Shown here: positions 9,138-18,198 of the stretch, piece after piece
Layout: the number at the start of each line of letters is the position of its first letter
Numbering within the stretch: the stretch's first letter is position 1
DNA from: Bordetella genomosp. 8
GTDB lineage: Bacteria; Pseudomonadota; Gammaproteobacteria; Burkholderiales; Burkholderiaceae_B
Length of the DNA stretch: 64,000 nucleotides
Direction of reading: 5' to 3'
Assembly (NCBI RefSeq): GCF_002119685.1
Contig: NZ_CP021108.1
Span: forward strand, 5,518,001-5,582,000
The notes under the pieces: generated by a model
What the model was told of the DNA's origin: nothing
What the model saw: only the letters and a program-made list of their open reading frames with translations
Databases searched by the model: none
Program-made: the position numbers and the translations under genes

Positions 9138-10877
9138 TCATCGCGCCTGGACCTGCTGGCGCAGCACGAAGCGCTGCAGCTTGCCGGTTTCGGTGCGCGG
9201 CAGGGCTTCCACGAATTCGATCTGCCGGGGGTATTTGTATGGCGCGATGCCGGCCTTCACGAACTCCTGCAACGCCATGGCCAGCGCCGCGTCACCGCGG
9301 TAGCCCGGCTTGAGCACGACATAGGCCTTCACCACCTGGCCGCGTTCGTCGTCGGGCGCGCCGACCACGCCGCATTCGGCCACGGCGGCATGGCGTAGCA
9401 GGGCGTCCTCGACCTCGGGGCCGGCGATGTTGTAGCCGGCGGAGACGATCATGTCGTCGTTCCGGGCCTGGTAGAAGAAATAGCCATCGGCGTCCTGGAC
9501 GAAGGTGTCGCCGGGCAGGTTCCAGCCCTGGCGCACGAATTCGCGCTGGCGTCGGTCGGCCAGGTAGCGGCAGCCCGTGGGGCCCTTGACGGCCAGGCGG
9601 CCGGGTTGGCCGACCGGCACGGGCTGCATGTTCTCGTCCACGACCTGCGCGATGTAGCCGGGTACCACCTTGCCGATGGCGCCACGGCGCACTTCGTGCT
9701 CCGGGCTGGAGACGAAGACGTGGATCATTTCAGTGCCACCGATGCCGTCTATCATCTCGATGCCCGTGGCCTGCTTCCACAACTGCCGCGTGGCGTCGGG
9801 CAGCGCTTCGCCAGCCGACACGCTCTTGCGCAGCGTCCGCAGGTCGTAGCGATCCGCCAGTCCGGCCATCTGCCGGTAGAACGTGGGCGCGGTGAATACG
9901 ATGGTCGCGCCGAAATCCTGGATCAGTTTCAGCAGGCCGTCCGGCGTGAGCTTCTCCGCCAGCAGCGCGCAGGCGCCGACGCGCAGCGGAAAGCACAGCA
10001 GGCCGCCCAGGCCGAACGTGAAGGCGAGCGGCGGCGTGCCGCAGAAGATATCGTCGGGATTCGGCCGGATGACGTGGCGCGGGAACAGGTCGCACATCGC
10101 CAGGACGTCGCGATGGAAATGCATGCAGCCCTTGGGCTTGCCGGTGGTGCCGCTGGTGAAGGCGATCAGGCACACGTCGTCGGCGGCGGTGTCGCAGGCG
10201 GTGAAACCCGCCGGCTTGGCGCGCGCGAGGCCGTCCAGGCTGTCGGGCGCCGTATCGTTGAAATAGACGATGCGCTGAAGGTCGGCGCTGTAATACTCAT
10301 GGTCGGGCTGCGTGCAGGGCAAGGCTTCGTCCTTGAGCCGCACGTCGCACAGCATGGCGCTGACCCGCGCCTTGTCGATGATCTGCTTCAGTTCCTTGGC
10401 GCGCAGCAGCGGCATGGTGGGCACGGTGACCATGCCGGCCTTGATCGCGCCCAGCCAGGATGCGGCCATCATGGGGTTGTTGGGGCCGCGCAGCAGCACG
10501 CGATTGCCGGGCACCAGGCCCATGTCCTCGACCAGCACGCGGGCGACGCGGTCGGTCAGGTCGGCCAGCTCGGCATAGGTCATGGCGGCCTGCCCGCCGT
10601 CCGCCGTGGGCCAGCGCAGGGCGATGCGATCGCCCTGCCCGCGCGCGACGACGGCGTCGACGAGCTCGACGGCGCAGTTCAGGCGCGCGGGGTACGCGGT
10701 CGTGGGCCAGGATGCGTCGTCGCTGTTCGCGCCGGCGCGGTCAGGGCGGGCAGGGCCCGGGGCCACCGCGTCCAGGCCTTCCAGCAGCAGCTCGGGCCAT
10801 TCTTCCGGCGGCGGCAGGTTGTCGCGGGCGAACGTATCCACATGGGCCGTTGCCGTCTTTTCCAGCGTTGCTTGCAT
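9138..10877 (-). CDS. Aryl-CoA ligase, probably 2-aminobenzoate-CoA ligase
   Basis: A 579-residue ANL-superfamily adenylating enzyme of the benzoate-CoA ligase group that forms aryl-CoA from an aromatic acid, ATP and CoA. The P-loop is FTSGTTGKPKGCMHFH, followed by GIGGTEMIH, the PGDTF aspartate motif and RNDDMIVSAGYNI. The catalytic C-terminal lysine is in ALPRTETGKLQRF. The N-terminal PPPEEWPELL stretch resembles other 2-aminobenzoate/benzoate-CoA ligases. The ATG is preceded by AAGGGG. It lies 34 bp downstream of the acyl-CoA dehydrogenase. The substrate is inferred from the neighbouring fused monooxygenase/reductase; salicylate or benzoate cannot be excluded. Confidence 0.88.
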   Translation of the reverse strand: MQATLEKTATAHVDTFARDNLPPPEEWPELLLEGLDAVAPGPARPDRAGANSDDASWPTTAYPARLNCAVELVDAVVARGQGDRIALRWPTADGGQAAMTYAELADLTDRVARVLVEDMGLVPGNRVLLRGPNNPMMAASWLGAIKAGMVTVPTMPLLRAKELKQIIDKARVSAMLCDVRLKDEALPCTQPDHEYYSADLQRIVYFNDTAPDSLDGLARAKPAGFTACDTAADDVCLIAFTSGTTGKPKGCMHFHRDVLAMCDLFPRHVIRPNPDDIFCGTPPLAFTFGLGGLLCFPLRVGACALLAEKLTPDGLLKLIQDFGATIVFTAPTFYRQMAGLADRYDLRTLRKSVSAGEALPDATRQLWKQATGIEMIDGIGGTEMIHVFVSSPEHEVRRGAIGKVVPGYIAQVVDENMQPVPVGQPGRLAVKGPTGCRYLADRRQREFVRQGWNLPGDTFVQDADGYFFYQARNDDMIVSAGYNIAGPEVEDALLRHAAVAECGVVGAPDDERGQVVKAYVVLKPGYRGDAALAMALQEFVKAGIAPYKYPRQIEFVEALPRTETGKLQRFVLRQQVQAR

Positions 10878-10911
10878 GACGTTCCCCTTGATGCCGGAGT
10901 CCTGCCCCGGC

Positions 10912-12087
10912 TCAACCGCCCTTCAACAATGCACGGGCAATGATGAGTTTCTGCACTTCGGTCGCGCCTTCATAAATGCGCAGGGCGCGGATCTCGCGGT
11001 ACAGCCTTTCCACCGGCATGCCGGACACCACGCCGGCACCGCCGAACATCTGCAGCGCGCGGTCGATGACGGTCTGCGCCGATTCCGTCGCCATCATCTT
11101 GGCCATCGCGGCCTCGCGCGTGGTGGATCGTCCCTGGACGTCGCGCTGCCAGGCGGCGCGGTAGGTCAGCAGCGCCGATGCGTCGATGGCCGTCGCCATG
11201 TCGCCCAGCGCCGCCTGCGTCAGTTGCAGATCGCCCAGGGTCTGGCCGAACATCTGCCTGGAGGTCGCGCGCGCCAGCGCTTCCGCCAGCGCGCGGCGGG
11301 CAAATCCCAGCGCCGCCGCCGCGACGGACGCGCGGAAGATGTCCAGCGTCATCATGGCCAGCTTGAACCCCTGCCCTGCTTCGCCCAGGCGCTGCGACAC
11401 GGGGACGCGGCAGTCGTCGAAGCGCAGCGTGGCCAGCGGATGCGGCGCGATCACCTGTATGCGCTCGGCGACGTCGAAGCCCGGCGTGCCGGCATCGACC
11501 ACGAACGCGCTGATGCCGCGCGCGCCGGGGGCCTCTCCCGTGCGGGCGAACACGCAATAGAAGTCGGCGATGCCGCCGTTGGAAATCCAGGTCTTGCTGC
11601 CGTTCAGCACGTAGTGATCGCCATCCAGGCGCGCTTCGCAGGACATCGCGGCGACGTCGGAACCGGCTTCCGCTTCGGACAGGGCGAACGCGGCGATCGC
11701 TTCGCCACGCGCCACGCGCGGCAGATAGCGGGCACGCAGGGCATCCGATCCGGCCAGCGCGATGGCGCCGCTGCCCAGGCCCTGCATGGCGAAGGCGAAG
11801 TCCGCCAGGCCATCGTGGCGCGCCAGCGTTTCGCGCAGGATGCAGACGGCGCGCGAATCGACAGCGGGCAGCGCGCCGCCCCAGGCGCCGTCCGGCCCCG
11901 CGGGCACGCAGTAGCGCAGCCACCCCGCCTGGCCTAGCCGCGCGACCAGGGCACGGCAAGCCGCATCGGTGTCGCCATGGTCCGGCTCCCCCAGGGACGA
12001 CGCGCACCACGGCTCCAGCTCGGCAGCGAGTCGCCTGTGCGTGTCCGCGAAGAAAGGCCAGTCTAGCCAGTCGGGATGTGCATTCAT
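10912..12087 (-). CDS. Acyl-CoA dehydrogenase family protein
   Basis: A 391-residue FAD-dependent acyl-CoA dehydrogenase for an alpha,beta-desaturation step. Domains are the N-terminal helical part (about 1-120), the middle beta domain with [15 protein letters not shown] and TWISNG (about 125-230), and the C-terminal helical domain with [12 protein letters not shown] and QMFGGAGVV. The usual catalytic glutamate is in [11 protein letters not shown] near the end. ATG 12087 is chosen over 12108 because GAGGA lies 7 nt upstream and the longer form overlaps the hydratase. Within this operon it should act on a ring-derived or ring-opened CoA ester in the beta-oxidation-like lower part of the pathway. 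Confidence 0.9.
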   Translation of the reverse strand: MNAHPDWLDWPFFADTHRRLAAELEPWCASSLGEPDHGDTDAACRALVARLGQAGWLRYCVPAGPDGAWGGALPAVDSRAVCILRETLARHDGLADFAFAMQGLGSGAIALAGSDALRARYLPRVARGEAIAAFALSEAEAGSDVAAMSCEARLDGDHYVLNGSKTWISNGGIADFYCVFARTGEAPGARGISAFVVDAGTPGFDVAERIQVIAPHPLATLRFDDCRVPVSQRLGEAGQGFKLAMMTLDIFRASVAAAALGFARRALAEALARATSRQMFGQTLGDLQLTQAALGDMATAIDASALLTYRAAWQRDVQGRSTTREAAMAKMMATESAQTVIDRALQMFGGAGVVSGMPVERLYREIRALRIYEGATEVQKLIIARALLKGG

Positions 12088-12100
12088 GTGGATGTCCTCG

Positions 12101-12985
12101 TCAATCACCTTCGAAACGGGGCTTTTTCTTGTCGACGAAGGCCTCGTACGCGCGCCGAAAGTCGCGCGTCTGCATGCATATCGCCTGGGCCTGGGCTTCC
12201 GCCTCGATGGCTTCGTCCACGCCCATATTCCATTCCTGGTGCAGCAGCTTCTTGGTCATGCCATGCGCGAAGGTCGGGCCGGCGGCCAGTTGCTCGGCCA
12301 GGGCGTGGGCGGCCGGCATCAGCGCGTCCAGCTCGTGCAGGGCGTTGAAGAAGCCCCATGCCGCGCCTTCCTCGGCGCTCATCGACCGGCCGGTGTACAG
12401 CAGTTCCGACGCCCTGCCCTGCCCGATCATGCGCGGCAGCAGCGTGCACGCGCCCATGTCGGCGCCGGCCAGGCCGACCCGGGTGAACAGGAAGGCCGTG
12501 CGGGCCCGCGGCGTGCCCAGCCGCATGTCGGAGGCCAGCGCGATCATCGCGCCGGCGCCCGCGCAGACGCCATCGACCGCCGCCACGATGGGCTGCGGGC
12601 AGGCGCGCATGGCCTTGACCAGGTCGCCCGTCATGCGGGTGAAGTCCAGCAGCTCCGGCATGGTCATGCGCGTGAGCGGACCGATGATTTCATGGACGTC
12701 CCCGCCGGAGCAGAAGTTGTCGCCGGCGCCGGTCACGACCAGCACCTTGATATCGGTCGCGTAGACCAGCGCGCGGAACAGGTCGCGCAATTCGGCATAG
12801 GAATCGAAGGTCAGCGGATTCTTGCGTTCCGGACGGTCCAGGGTGATGACCCCGACCTTGCCGCCGTCGCGCGTCTCCCAGCGGAAGGTGCGTGGCCGGG
12901 TGTCGGCCATGGGCCGGCGGTGATGCGCCATGCCGGGATACTCGTCGGCGCTCGAAGCCGTGCCGTTTTGCAGGGTATTGCTCAC
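12101..12985 (-). CDS. Enoyl-CoA hydratase/isomerase family protein
   Basis: A 294-residue crotonase-fold protein. The oxyanion-hole segments are [11 protein letters not shown] and [21 protein letters not shown], and [19 protein letters not shown] covers the region of the catalytic glutamates, where the usual acidic residues are partly replaced (Ala/Asp). GTG 12985 is the best start: AGGAG lies 7 nt upstream and it removes a non-homologous Arg-rich extension. It sits 16 bp after the SDR and 13 bp before the acyl-CoA dehydrogenase. Probable role: hydration or ring opening of a CoA-bound intermediate. The exact reaction cannot be read from the sequence. Confidence 0.88.
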   Translation of the reverse strand: MSNTLQNGTASSADEYPGMAHHRRPMADTRPRTFRWETRDGGKVGVITLDRPERKNPLTFDSYAELRDLFRALVYATDIKVLVVTGAGDNFCSGGDVHEIIGPLTRMTMPELLDFTRMTGDLVKAMRACPQPIVAAVDGVCAGAGAMIALASDMRLGTPRARTAFLFTRVGLAGADMGACTLLPRMIGQGRASELLYTGRSMSAEEGAAWGFFNALHELDALMPAAHALAEQLAAGPTFAHGMTKKLLHQEWNMGVDEAIEAEAQAQAICMQTRDFRRAYEAFVDKKKPRFEGD

Positions 12986-13001
12986 TGTTCGTCTCCTGTC
13001 G

Positions 13002-13847
13002 CTATCCCGCCATGATCTCGCCGCCGTCCACCGGGATGGCCTGGCCATTGATCGCGCCCGCGCCGGGCTGGCACAGCCAAGCCACGGCATGGGCGACCTC
13101 GCGTGGCTGCACCAGCCGGCCCTGCGGATTGCGTTCGGCCAGCCGGGCGCGCGCGCCCGCTTCGTCCATGCCGGTCTTGGCGACGATGTTGCGCACGGCG
13201 TCGCGGACGATGTCGGTGTCGGTGTAGCCCGGGCACACCGCGTTCACGGTGACGCCCTTGGCGGCGGTTTCCAGCGCCAGCGCGCGGGTCAGCCCGATGA
13301 CGCCGTGCTTGGCCGCGCAATACGCGCTGACGTAGGCATAGCCGGCCAGTCCCGCCGTGCTGGCGACGTTGACGATACGGCCCCAGCCCGCGGCCAGCAT
13401 GCCGGGCAGCGCGGCCTGTATGCAGTGGAAGGTGCCCGTCAGGTTGACCGCCAGCATGCTTGCCCACAAGGCGGCGTCGGTGCGGTCGAAGCGTTCGCTG
13501 CGCGCCTGGCCGGCGTTGTTGACCAGGATGCCAATGGGTCCGGATGCACTGGCAGCCCGTGCGAAGGCGTCGGCCAGCGCGTCGGGGTCGGTGACGTCGG
13601 CGGCCTGCCAGTGGACGCGGGCGGTGGCGTCGTGCCGCTGCGCGAGCGCCCGCGTGGCCTCTTCCAGGGACGCCGCGTCACGGCCCAGCAGCGTGACGGC
13701 GGCACCGTCGCTCAGCAGCCGTTCGGCGATGGCAAGACCGATACCCCGGCCGCCGCCGGTGACCAGGGCATGCCGACCGGCGAGCGAGGTGTCGGCCCGC
13801 TCATCGCCGGCACCAGCGCCGGCCGCGGATACGTCGTGTGCGCTCAT
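13002..13847 (-). CDS. SDR family NAD(P)-dependent oxidoreductase (hydroxyacyl-CoA dehydrogenase-type)
   Basis: A 281-residue classical short-chain dehydrogenase. The cofactor motif TGGGRGIG lies near residue 33, NNAG near 110, the catalytic serine in NVASTAG, and the YCAAK (YxxxK) pair about 15 residues later. PGYTDTD and the C-terminal IPVDGG are also family-typical. ATG 13847 has AGGAG 7 nt upstream and overlaps the monooxygenase stop (ATGA). In this operon a dehydrogenase acting on a hydroxyacyl-CoA or cyclic alcohol/ketone intermediate is expected. The first 30 residues before the fold are low-complexity. Confidence 0.9.
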   Translation of the reverse strand: MSAHDVSAAGAGAGDERADTSLAGRHALVTGGGRGIGLAIAERLLSDGAAVTLLGRDAASLEEATRALAQRHDATARVHWQAADVTDPDALADAFARAASASGPIGILVNNAGQARSERFDRTDAALWASMLAVNLTGTFHCIQAALPGMLAAGWGRIVNVASTAGLAGYAYVSAYCAAKHGVIGLTRALALETAAKGVTVNAVCPGYTDTDIVRDAVRNIVAKTGMDEAGARARLAERNPQGRLVQPREVAHAVAWLCQPGAGAINGQAIPVDGGEIMAG

Positions 13848-16279
13848 GCATCGCTCCTGGCGTCGCCCGCCGGCGCGGCGACGGCGGCGGCACGGGCGAA
13901 ATTGGTTTCCAGCTGGCGCTTGCCGGCCAGGTAGTGCACCGGCCAATCGATGCCGGTGTAGCCCACGCGCGCGACTTCCCGCAGCGTCCAGGCCGGGTCG
14001 GCCAGGTGCGGCCGCGCCAGCGCGCACAGGTCCGCGCGCCCCGACGCGATGATGCCGTTCACATGATCGGCCTCGAAGATCGCGCCCACCGCGATGGTGG
14101 GTATGCCGGCCTCGTTGCGGATGCGGTCGGCGAAGGGCGTCTGGTACATGCGCCCGTACACGGGATGCTGGTCGGGACTGACCTGTCCCGAGGAGCAGTC
14201 GATCATATCGGCGCCAGCCGCCTTGAAGCGCCGCGCGATCTCCACGGCGTCGTCCGCGGTGATGCCGCCTTCGACCCAGTCATGGGCCGAGATCCGTACC
14301 GACAGTGGCCGCTTGGCCGGCCATGCGGCGCGCACGGCGGCGAAGACTTCCAGCGGATAGCGGAGCCGCGCATCCAGGTCGCCGCCGTATTCGTCGTCGC
14401 GCCAGTTGGTCAACGGCGAAATGAAGCTGGACAGCAGATAGCCGTGCGCGCAGTGCAGTTCCAGCCAGTCGAAACCAGCCTCGGCCGCGCGCCGCGTCGC
14501 CGCGACGAAATCGTCGCGCACGCGGTCCATGTCCTGCCGCGTCATGGCCTTGGGCGTCTGCGAAACGCCTGCCAGATAGGGCAAGGCCGACGCCGACAGC
14601 AGGGGCCAGTTGCCTTCCGGCAGGGGGTGATCCATCTGTTGCCAGCCCACCTGGGTGGAGCCCTTGCGCCCGGCGTGTCCCAGCTGGATGCCGATGCGGG
14701 CATCGCTGTTGCCGTGTACGAAGGCGACGATGCGGGCGAAGGCGCGCGCCTGTTCGTCGTTCCACAGGCCCGGGCAGCCCGGAGTGATGCGGGCATCCGC
14801 CGACGGGCAGGTCATTTCCACCATGACGAGTCCCGCGCCACCCAGCGCCCTGGCGCCCAGATGCACCAGATGGAAATCGCCCGGCACGCCGTCGGTGCAG
14901 GCGTACATGGCCATCGGCGACACCACGATGCGGTTTTTCAACCGCACGCCGCGCGCTTCATAAGGCGTCAGCATGGGCAGCGGCGGGCGTTCGGAAGTCC
15001 CGCCTTCCGCGCCTCGCGCGCCGTCGATGTCGGGGCGGGCACCGGCGCGGGCATCGGCGCGCGCCGCCAGCCAGTGCTCGTAGTCCTGCAACCAGGCAGG
15101 ATCGCGCAGGCGCAGGTTTTCGTGGGAAATCCGCTGCGAGCGCGTCAGCAGGGAATAGGCGAACTGTTCGGGCTCCAGGCAGGCGTAACGATCGACGTGC
15201 TCGAACCATTCCGTGGAATTGCGCGCGGCGTTCTGGATCTTCAGGACTTCGACGCCGCGGATGTCTTCATAGCGCTGCAGCGCGGCACGCAGCGGGCCGA
15301 CCGCGCCCTGGTCGTCCCCCGGCATCGTGCTGGCCGCCAACTGGTCGGCCAGTTCGATGGCATCCTCCAGCGCCAGCTTGGTCCCCGAGCCGATGGAGAA
15401 ATGCGCGGTATGCGCGGCATCGCCCATCAGCACGACCGGTATGTCGCGCTGGCCGCGCGCGGTGTCGATACGGTTCCAGTGCACCCAGTGCTGGCAGATC
15501 ACGCGCGGAAAGCGGATCCAGATGGCCGAACCGCGCAGGTGCCCGGCATTGCTCATCAGCGGCTTGCCGTCCAGCCAGGGCGCGAACAGGGTTTCGCAAT
15601 AGCGGATGCCCTCTTCCTGGGTCATCGTGTCCAGCCCGGCCGCGCGCCAGGTGGCCTCGGGCGTTTCGACGATGAAGGTGGACAGGCCCGGCTCGAAGCG
15701 ATACGCATGGGCCTGGAACCAGCCATGCGGCGTCTGGACGAAGGCAAAGGTGAAGGCGTCGAAGGCCTTTTCCGTCCCCAGCCACACGAAGCGGTTCAGG
15801 CGCTGGTCGATGTCAGGCTGGAAGGTGTCGGCATAGGTGGCGCGGACCCGGCTGTTGATGCCGTCCGAAGCGATCACCAGGTCCGCATCGTATTGCCGGG
15901 CCAGCGCCTGGTCGTCCTCCACCACGGTTTCGAATACCAGCTTGACGCCCACTTCCTCGCAGCGTGCCTGCAGGATGTTCAGCAGCTTCTTGCGGCCGAT
16001 ACCGATGAAGCCGTGACCGCCGCTACGCAGCGTACGGCCCTTGAAATGGATGTCGATGTCATCCCAATGATTGAAGGCGTCGCTGATCTGGCGCGCGGAT
16101 ACGGGGTCGGCGCGGCGCAGGTTTTCCATGGTGGCGTCGGAAAAGACCACGCCCCAGCCAAAGGTGTCGTACGGACGGTTGCGCTCGACCACCGTGACTT
16201 CGTTGGCGGGGTCGCGCAATTTCATCAACAGACCGAAATACAGGCCGGCTGGGCCGCCGCCCAGGCACACTATCTTCAT
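13844..16279 (-). CDS. Fused flavin monooxygenase/OYE-type reductase: 2-aminobenzoyl-CoA monooxygenase/reductase (or salicylyl-CoA 5-hydroxylase type)
   Basis: An 811-residue two-domain flavoenzyme. Residues 1 to about 410 are a class A FAD monooxygenase, with [10 protein letters not shown] at the N-terminus and [11 protein letters not shown] near residue 290. Residues about 430-800 are an Old Yellow Enzyme-type FMN barrel, with [30 protein letters not shown] and WRDDEYGG. This fusion is the hallmark of 2-aminobenzoyl-CoA monooxygenase/reductase, known from aerobic anthranilate degradation in Azoarcus evansii, which hydroxylates and then reduces the ring. ATG 16279 has AGGTGA upstream. First gene of the six-gene operon, behind the palindromic operator at 16319-16347. 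The domain call is firm; the substrate is inferred. Confidence 0.9.
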   Translation of the reverse strand: MKIVCLGGGPAGLYFGLLMKLRDPANEVTVVERNRPYDTFGWGVVFSDATMENLRRADPVSARQISDAFNHWDDIDIHFKGRTLRSGGHGFIGIGRKKLLNILQARCEEVGVKLVFETVVEDDQALARQYDADLVIASDGINSRVRATYADTFQPDIDQRLNRFVWLGTEKAFDAFTFAFVQTPHGWFQAHAYRFEPGLSTFIVETPEATWRAAGLDTMTQEEGIRYCETLFAPWLDGKPLMSNAGHLRGSAIWIRFPRVICQHWVHWNRIDTARGQRDIPVVLMGDAAHTAHFSIGSGTKLALEDAIELADQLAASTMPGDDQGAVGPLRAALQRYEDIRGVEVLKIQNAARNSTEWFEHVDRYACLEPEQFAYSLLTRSQRISHENLRLRDPAWLQDYEHWLAARADARAGARPDIDGARGAEGGTSERPPLPMLTPYEARGVRLKNRIVVSPMAMYACTDGVPGDFHLVHLGARALGGAGLVMVEMTCPSADARITPGCPGLWNDEQARAFARIVAFVHGNSDARIGIQLGHAGRKGSTQVGWQQMDHPLPEGNWPLLSASALPYLAGVSQTPKAMTRQDMDRVRDDFVAATRRAAEAGFDWLELHCAHGYLLSSFISPLTNWRDDEYGGDLDARLRYPLEVFAAVRAAWPAKRPLSVRISAHDWVEGGITADDAVEIARRFKAAGADMIDCSSGQVSPDQHPVYGRMYQTPFADRIRNEAGIPTIAVGAIFEADHVNGIIASGRADLCALARPHLADPAWTLREVARVGYTGIDWPVHYLAGKRQLETNFARAAAVAAPAGDARSDA

Positions 16280-16318
16280 TGCGTCACCTGCGATCGGGTC
16301 AGCCGCGAGGGCCGAGAG

Positions 16319-16349
16319 TTTCAAGCCTGGATAGTTTAGGCTTGAAATA
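16319..16349 (-). promoter_or_regulatory. Palindromic operator of the aminobenzoyl-CoA operon (probable MarR site)
   Basis: A perfect 10-bp inverted repeat, TTTCAAGCCT at 16319-16328 and AGGCTTGAAA at 16338-16347, with a 9-bp spacer, 40-70 bp upstream of the monooxygenase start. Inside it, 16332-16349 reads TAGTTTAGGCTTGAAATA. That 18-mer recurs with 15/18 identity (three transitions) at 25323-25340 next to the marR-containing operon. It begins at the -10 element and extends past the likely transcription start, the usual place for a repressor. Confidence 0.7.
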
Positions 16350-16375
16350 TATACCCGGAGCGAAGCCGCGTGCAA
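16346..16375 (-). promoter_or_regulatory. Candidate sigma70 promoter of the aminobenzoyl-CoA operon
   Basis: On the minus strand, TTGCAC (16375-16370) is followed after 16 or 18 nt by TATATA (16353-16348) or TATATT (16351-16346). The -10 element touches the 10-bp inverted repeat, so a bound repressor would block RNA polymerase. Read by eye; no start site is known. Confidence 0.5.
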
Positions 16376-16436
16376 CACGGGTTTCTGCGGAGATGGCGCG
16401 CGGCGCGCGCAGGGAGAAGGGCGCGATCCGCCGGCG

Positions 16437-17237
16437 TCAGGCAGCCGGGCGGCGCTCCAGGGCGACGCGGTCGCGGCCTGCCTGCTTGGCCAGATAAAGG
16501 GCCCGGTCGGCCCGGCTCAGCGTGGTGGAAACGCTTTCGCCGTTGCGGTGCAGGGCCATGCCCACGCTGACCGTCAGCAGCAGTTGCTCGCCTTCGACTT
16601 CGATGGTGTTGCCGCGCACGCCCGCCAGGATGCGGTCGATGACGGCCTCGCCTTCTTCCAGGCTGATGTTGGGCAGCAAGACCAGGAACTCCTCGCCGCC
16701 CCAGCGCGCGACGTCGTCGCTGTCCCGCACCGAGGCCCGCATGATGTCCGCCAGGCGGGTCAGCGCCCGGTCGCCGGCGTCGTGGCCGTAGCGGTCGTTG
16801 ATGCGCTTGAAATGATCCACATCCAGCATGGCCACCACGAAGGCCGGCTGCTCCGCATCGGCCGTCAGGGACAGTTCCTTCATGCGCTCCATCAGCGCGC
16901 GCCGGTTCAACAGATTGGTCAGCGGGTCGCGGATGGACGATTCCTTGAGCGCGGCGTTCATGTCGCGCATCATTTCCTGGTAGCCGTCGGAAATGCGCAC
17001 CAGTTTGGCCAGACGCTTCAATTCGCGGTCATAGCGCGCCACCAGCCCCAGCTCGCGCTGGCGCGCCATCATCTGGAAGGCGTCGGACAGATACGAGATC
17101 CGTTCGATCCGGTCCAGCTGTTCGTTGGTGTGCTGCCACAGATCCGCGAGCACCCCCCGCAACGGGTGATCGGCGTAGGCGGGCTCATCCAGCATGGACT
17201 GGATGCGCGCCTCCAGATCCTGGTAGCGCTTCTTCAT
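16437..17237 (-). CDS. siaD: Diguanylate cyclase SiaD (GGDEF)
   Basis: A 266-residue cytoplasmic diguanylate cyclase that would make cyclic di-GMP from two GTP. An N-terminal helical region (about 1-100) precedes the GGDEF domain, which contains [32 protein letters not shown] and the active-site RWGGEEF. An RDSD motif five residues before GGEEF matches the RxxD inhibitory site, so product inhibition is likely. The ATG overlaps the siaC stop (TGATG). Size and position as last gene of siaABCD match P. aeruginosa SiaD, whose activity is controlled by binding of SiaC. Confidence 0.92.
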   Translation of the reverse strand: MKKRYQDLEARIQSMLDEPAYADHPLRGVLADLWQHTNEQLDRIERISYLSDAFQMMARQRELGLVARYDRELKRLAKLVRISDGYQEMMRDMNAALKESSIRDPLTNLLNRRALMERMKELSLTADAEQPAFVVAMLDVDHFKRINDRYGHDAGDRALTRLADIMRASVRDSDDVARWGGEEFLVLLPNISLEEGEAVIDRILAGVRGNTIEVEGEQLLLTVSVGMALHRNGESVSTTLSRADRALYLAKQAGRDRVALERRPAA

Positions 17238-17611
17238 CAGCGACCGACTACCGTGAAGGGGAAGGAACAATCTTCCTTGAACTCTTCGGCCAGTTCGCCC
17301 ACCCGCTCGTTGCGGCTGTCGTAGTACCAGGTAACGGAGACCTGATGGCCGCTGTCGTGCGCGGCCTCCAGCAGGTCGAAGATGTCCATCACGGCCTTGA
17401 CGCTGCTGGTATTCAGGTACTGCAACTCGAGCGTAACGGTCAGCCCGCGCTGCGTGGCCGCCAGATACTCGTCGACCCATTGGATAACCGGGCCGAACAG
17501 CTCGAAGGAGTTTTCCGGATAGGAATCACCGCTGAGATGCAGGCTTCCGTTCTCGCTGTCGGTCACGATGGACGGCGTCGACTGGGAAGCAGGAATATTG
17601 AGTTCTTTCAT
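17237..17611 (-). CDS. siaC: Biofilm regulation phosphoprotein SiaC (DUF1987)
   Basis: A 124-residue DUF1987 protein, the switch of the Sia system: in P. aeruginosa the unphosphorylated form binds and activates SiaD. Visible conserved parts are SLHLSGDSYPENSFEFF-like sequence (reading SFELFGP here), WVDEYLA, VTLELQYLNTSSVKAVMDIFDLLE and WYYD. Counting from ATG 17611, the threonine of LNTSS is residue 68, the position phosphorylated in P. aeruginosa SiaC. An in-frame TTG start at 17632 is less likely. It lies 27 bp after siaB and overlaps siaD. Confidence 0.92.
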   Translation of the reverse strand: MKELNIPASQSTPSIVTDSENGSLHLSGDSYPENSFELFGPVIQWVDEYLAATQRGLTVTLELQYLNTSSVKAVMDIFDLLEAAHDSGHQVSVTWYYDSRNERVGELAEEFKEDCSFPFTVVGR

Positions 17612-17638
17612 TTGCGTTGTTGCTCGAGGCAATTCGGA

Positions 17639-18181
17639 TCAGATGACGACGCTCAGACTGAAAAACGCACGGCCGTCGCCATGGCTGCTGAGTGAAGCCT
17701 CGATGCCGGCCGTGGCGCGCCGCGCCAGGTCGATCAGGCCCAGGCCGGCGCCGGTGGTGGCGGCCGGGTCGCGTGGCTGGCGCAGCTGTGTCTTGTAGGC
17801 GGCCTTCAGTTCGGCCTTGTCCATGGCCGCCAGCTGATGCACCCGCGCCACCAGCCGCTCGCCGTCGGCGGGCTCGACGCGATTGCCGGCGCTGACCGTG
17901 TAACGGCCTTCCTGGTCTCGCGATATCACCACCGTCGCCGCCGCGTCGGCGTCGCCATAGCCCTGTTGCAGGGCGTATTGCCGGATGTTCTGCGTCATCT
18001 CGATATAAGCGGAGAACACGTCCATGGCTTCGGCCGGACGGGCCTCCTGGGTCTCCAGGTAGTTCTTCAGGGCGTTGCCGATTTCCTCGATCAGGCTCCG
18101 CGAGATCGGCCCGTTGAAACAAAGCAGCGTGCGGTCCTGATTGAATCGCTCTCGCAGCGCATAAAGATCCGAAGCTTTCAT
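17639..18181 (-). CDS. siaB: SiaB family protein kinase
   Basis: A 180-residue SiaB-family protein, a small GHKL-like kinase that phosphorylates SiaC in P. aeruginosa. Visible parts are FNGPISRSLIEEIGNALKNYL, the N-box-like helix YIEMTQNIRQYA (asparagine in a histidine-kinase-like ATP fold) and the C-terminal glycine-rich ATP-lid-like stretch TTGAGLGLIDLARR. No histidine phosphotransfer domain is present. The start at 18181 (MKASDLYALRERF) fits family length; its Shine-Dalgarno is weak. The siaA stop is 17 bp upstream. Confidence 0.9.
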   Translation of the reverse strand: MKASDLYALRERFNQDRTLLCFNGPISRSLIEEIGNALKNYLETQEARPAEAMDVFSAYIEMTQNIRQYALQQGYGDADAAATVVISRDQEGRYTVSAGNRVEPADGERLVARVHQLAAMDKAELKAAYKTQLRQPRDPAATTGAGLGLIDLARRATAGIEASLSSHGDGRAFFSLSVVI

Positions 18182-18198
18182 GGCTATCCGTCTGGAAG

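Noticed and set aside
13838..16339. An 833-codon open frame on the plus strand, antisense to the monooxygenase/reductase gene
   Set aside because: It mirrors the codon phase of a well-supported two-domain flavoenzyme. Its translation is Arg/Gly/His/Gln-rich without any recognisable motif, as expected for GC-rich antisense frames.
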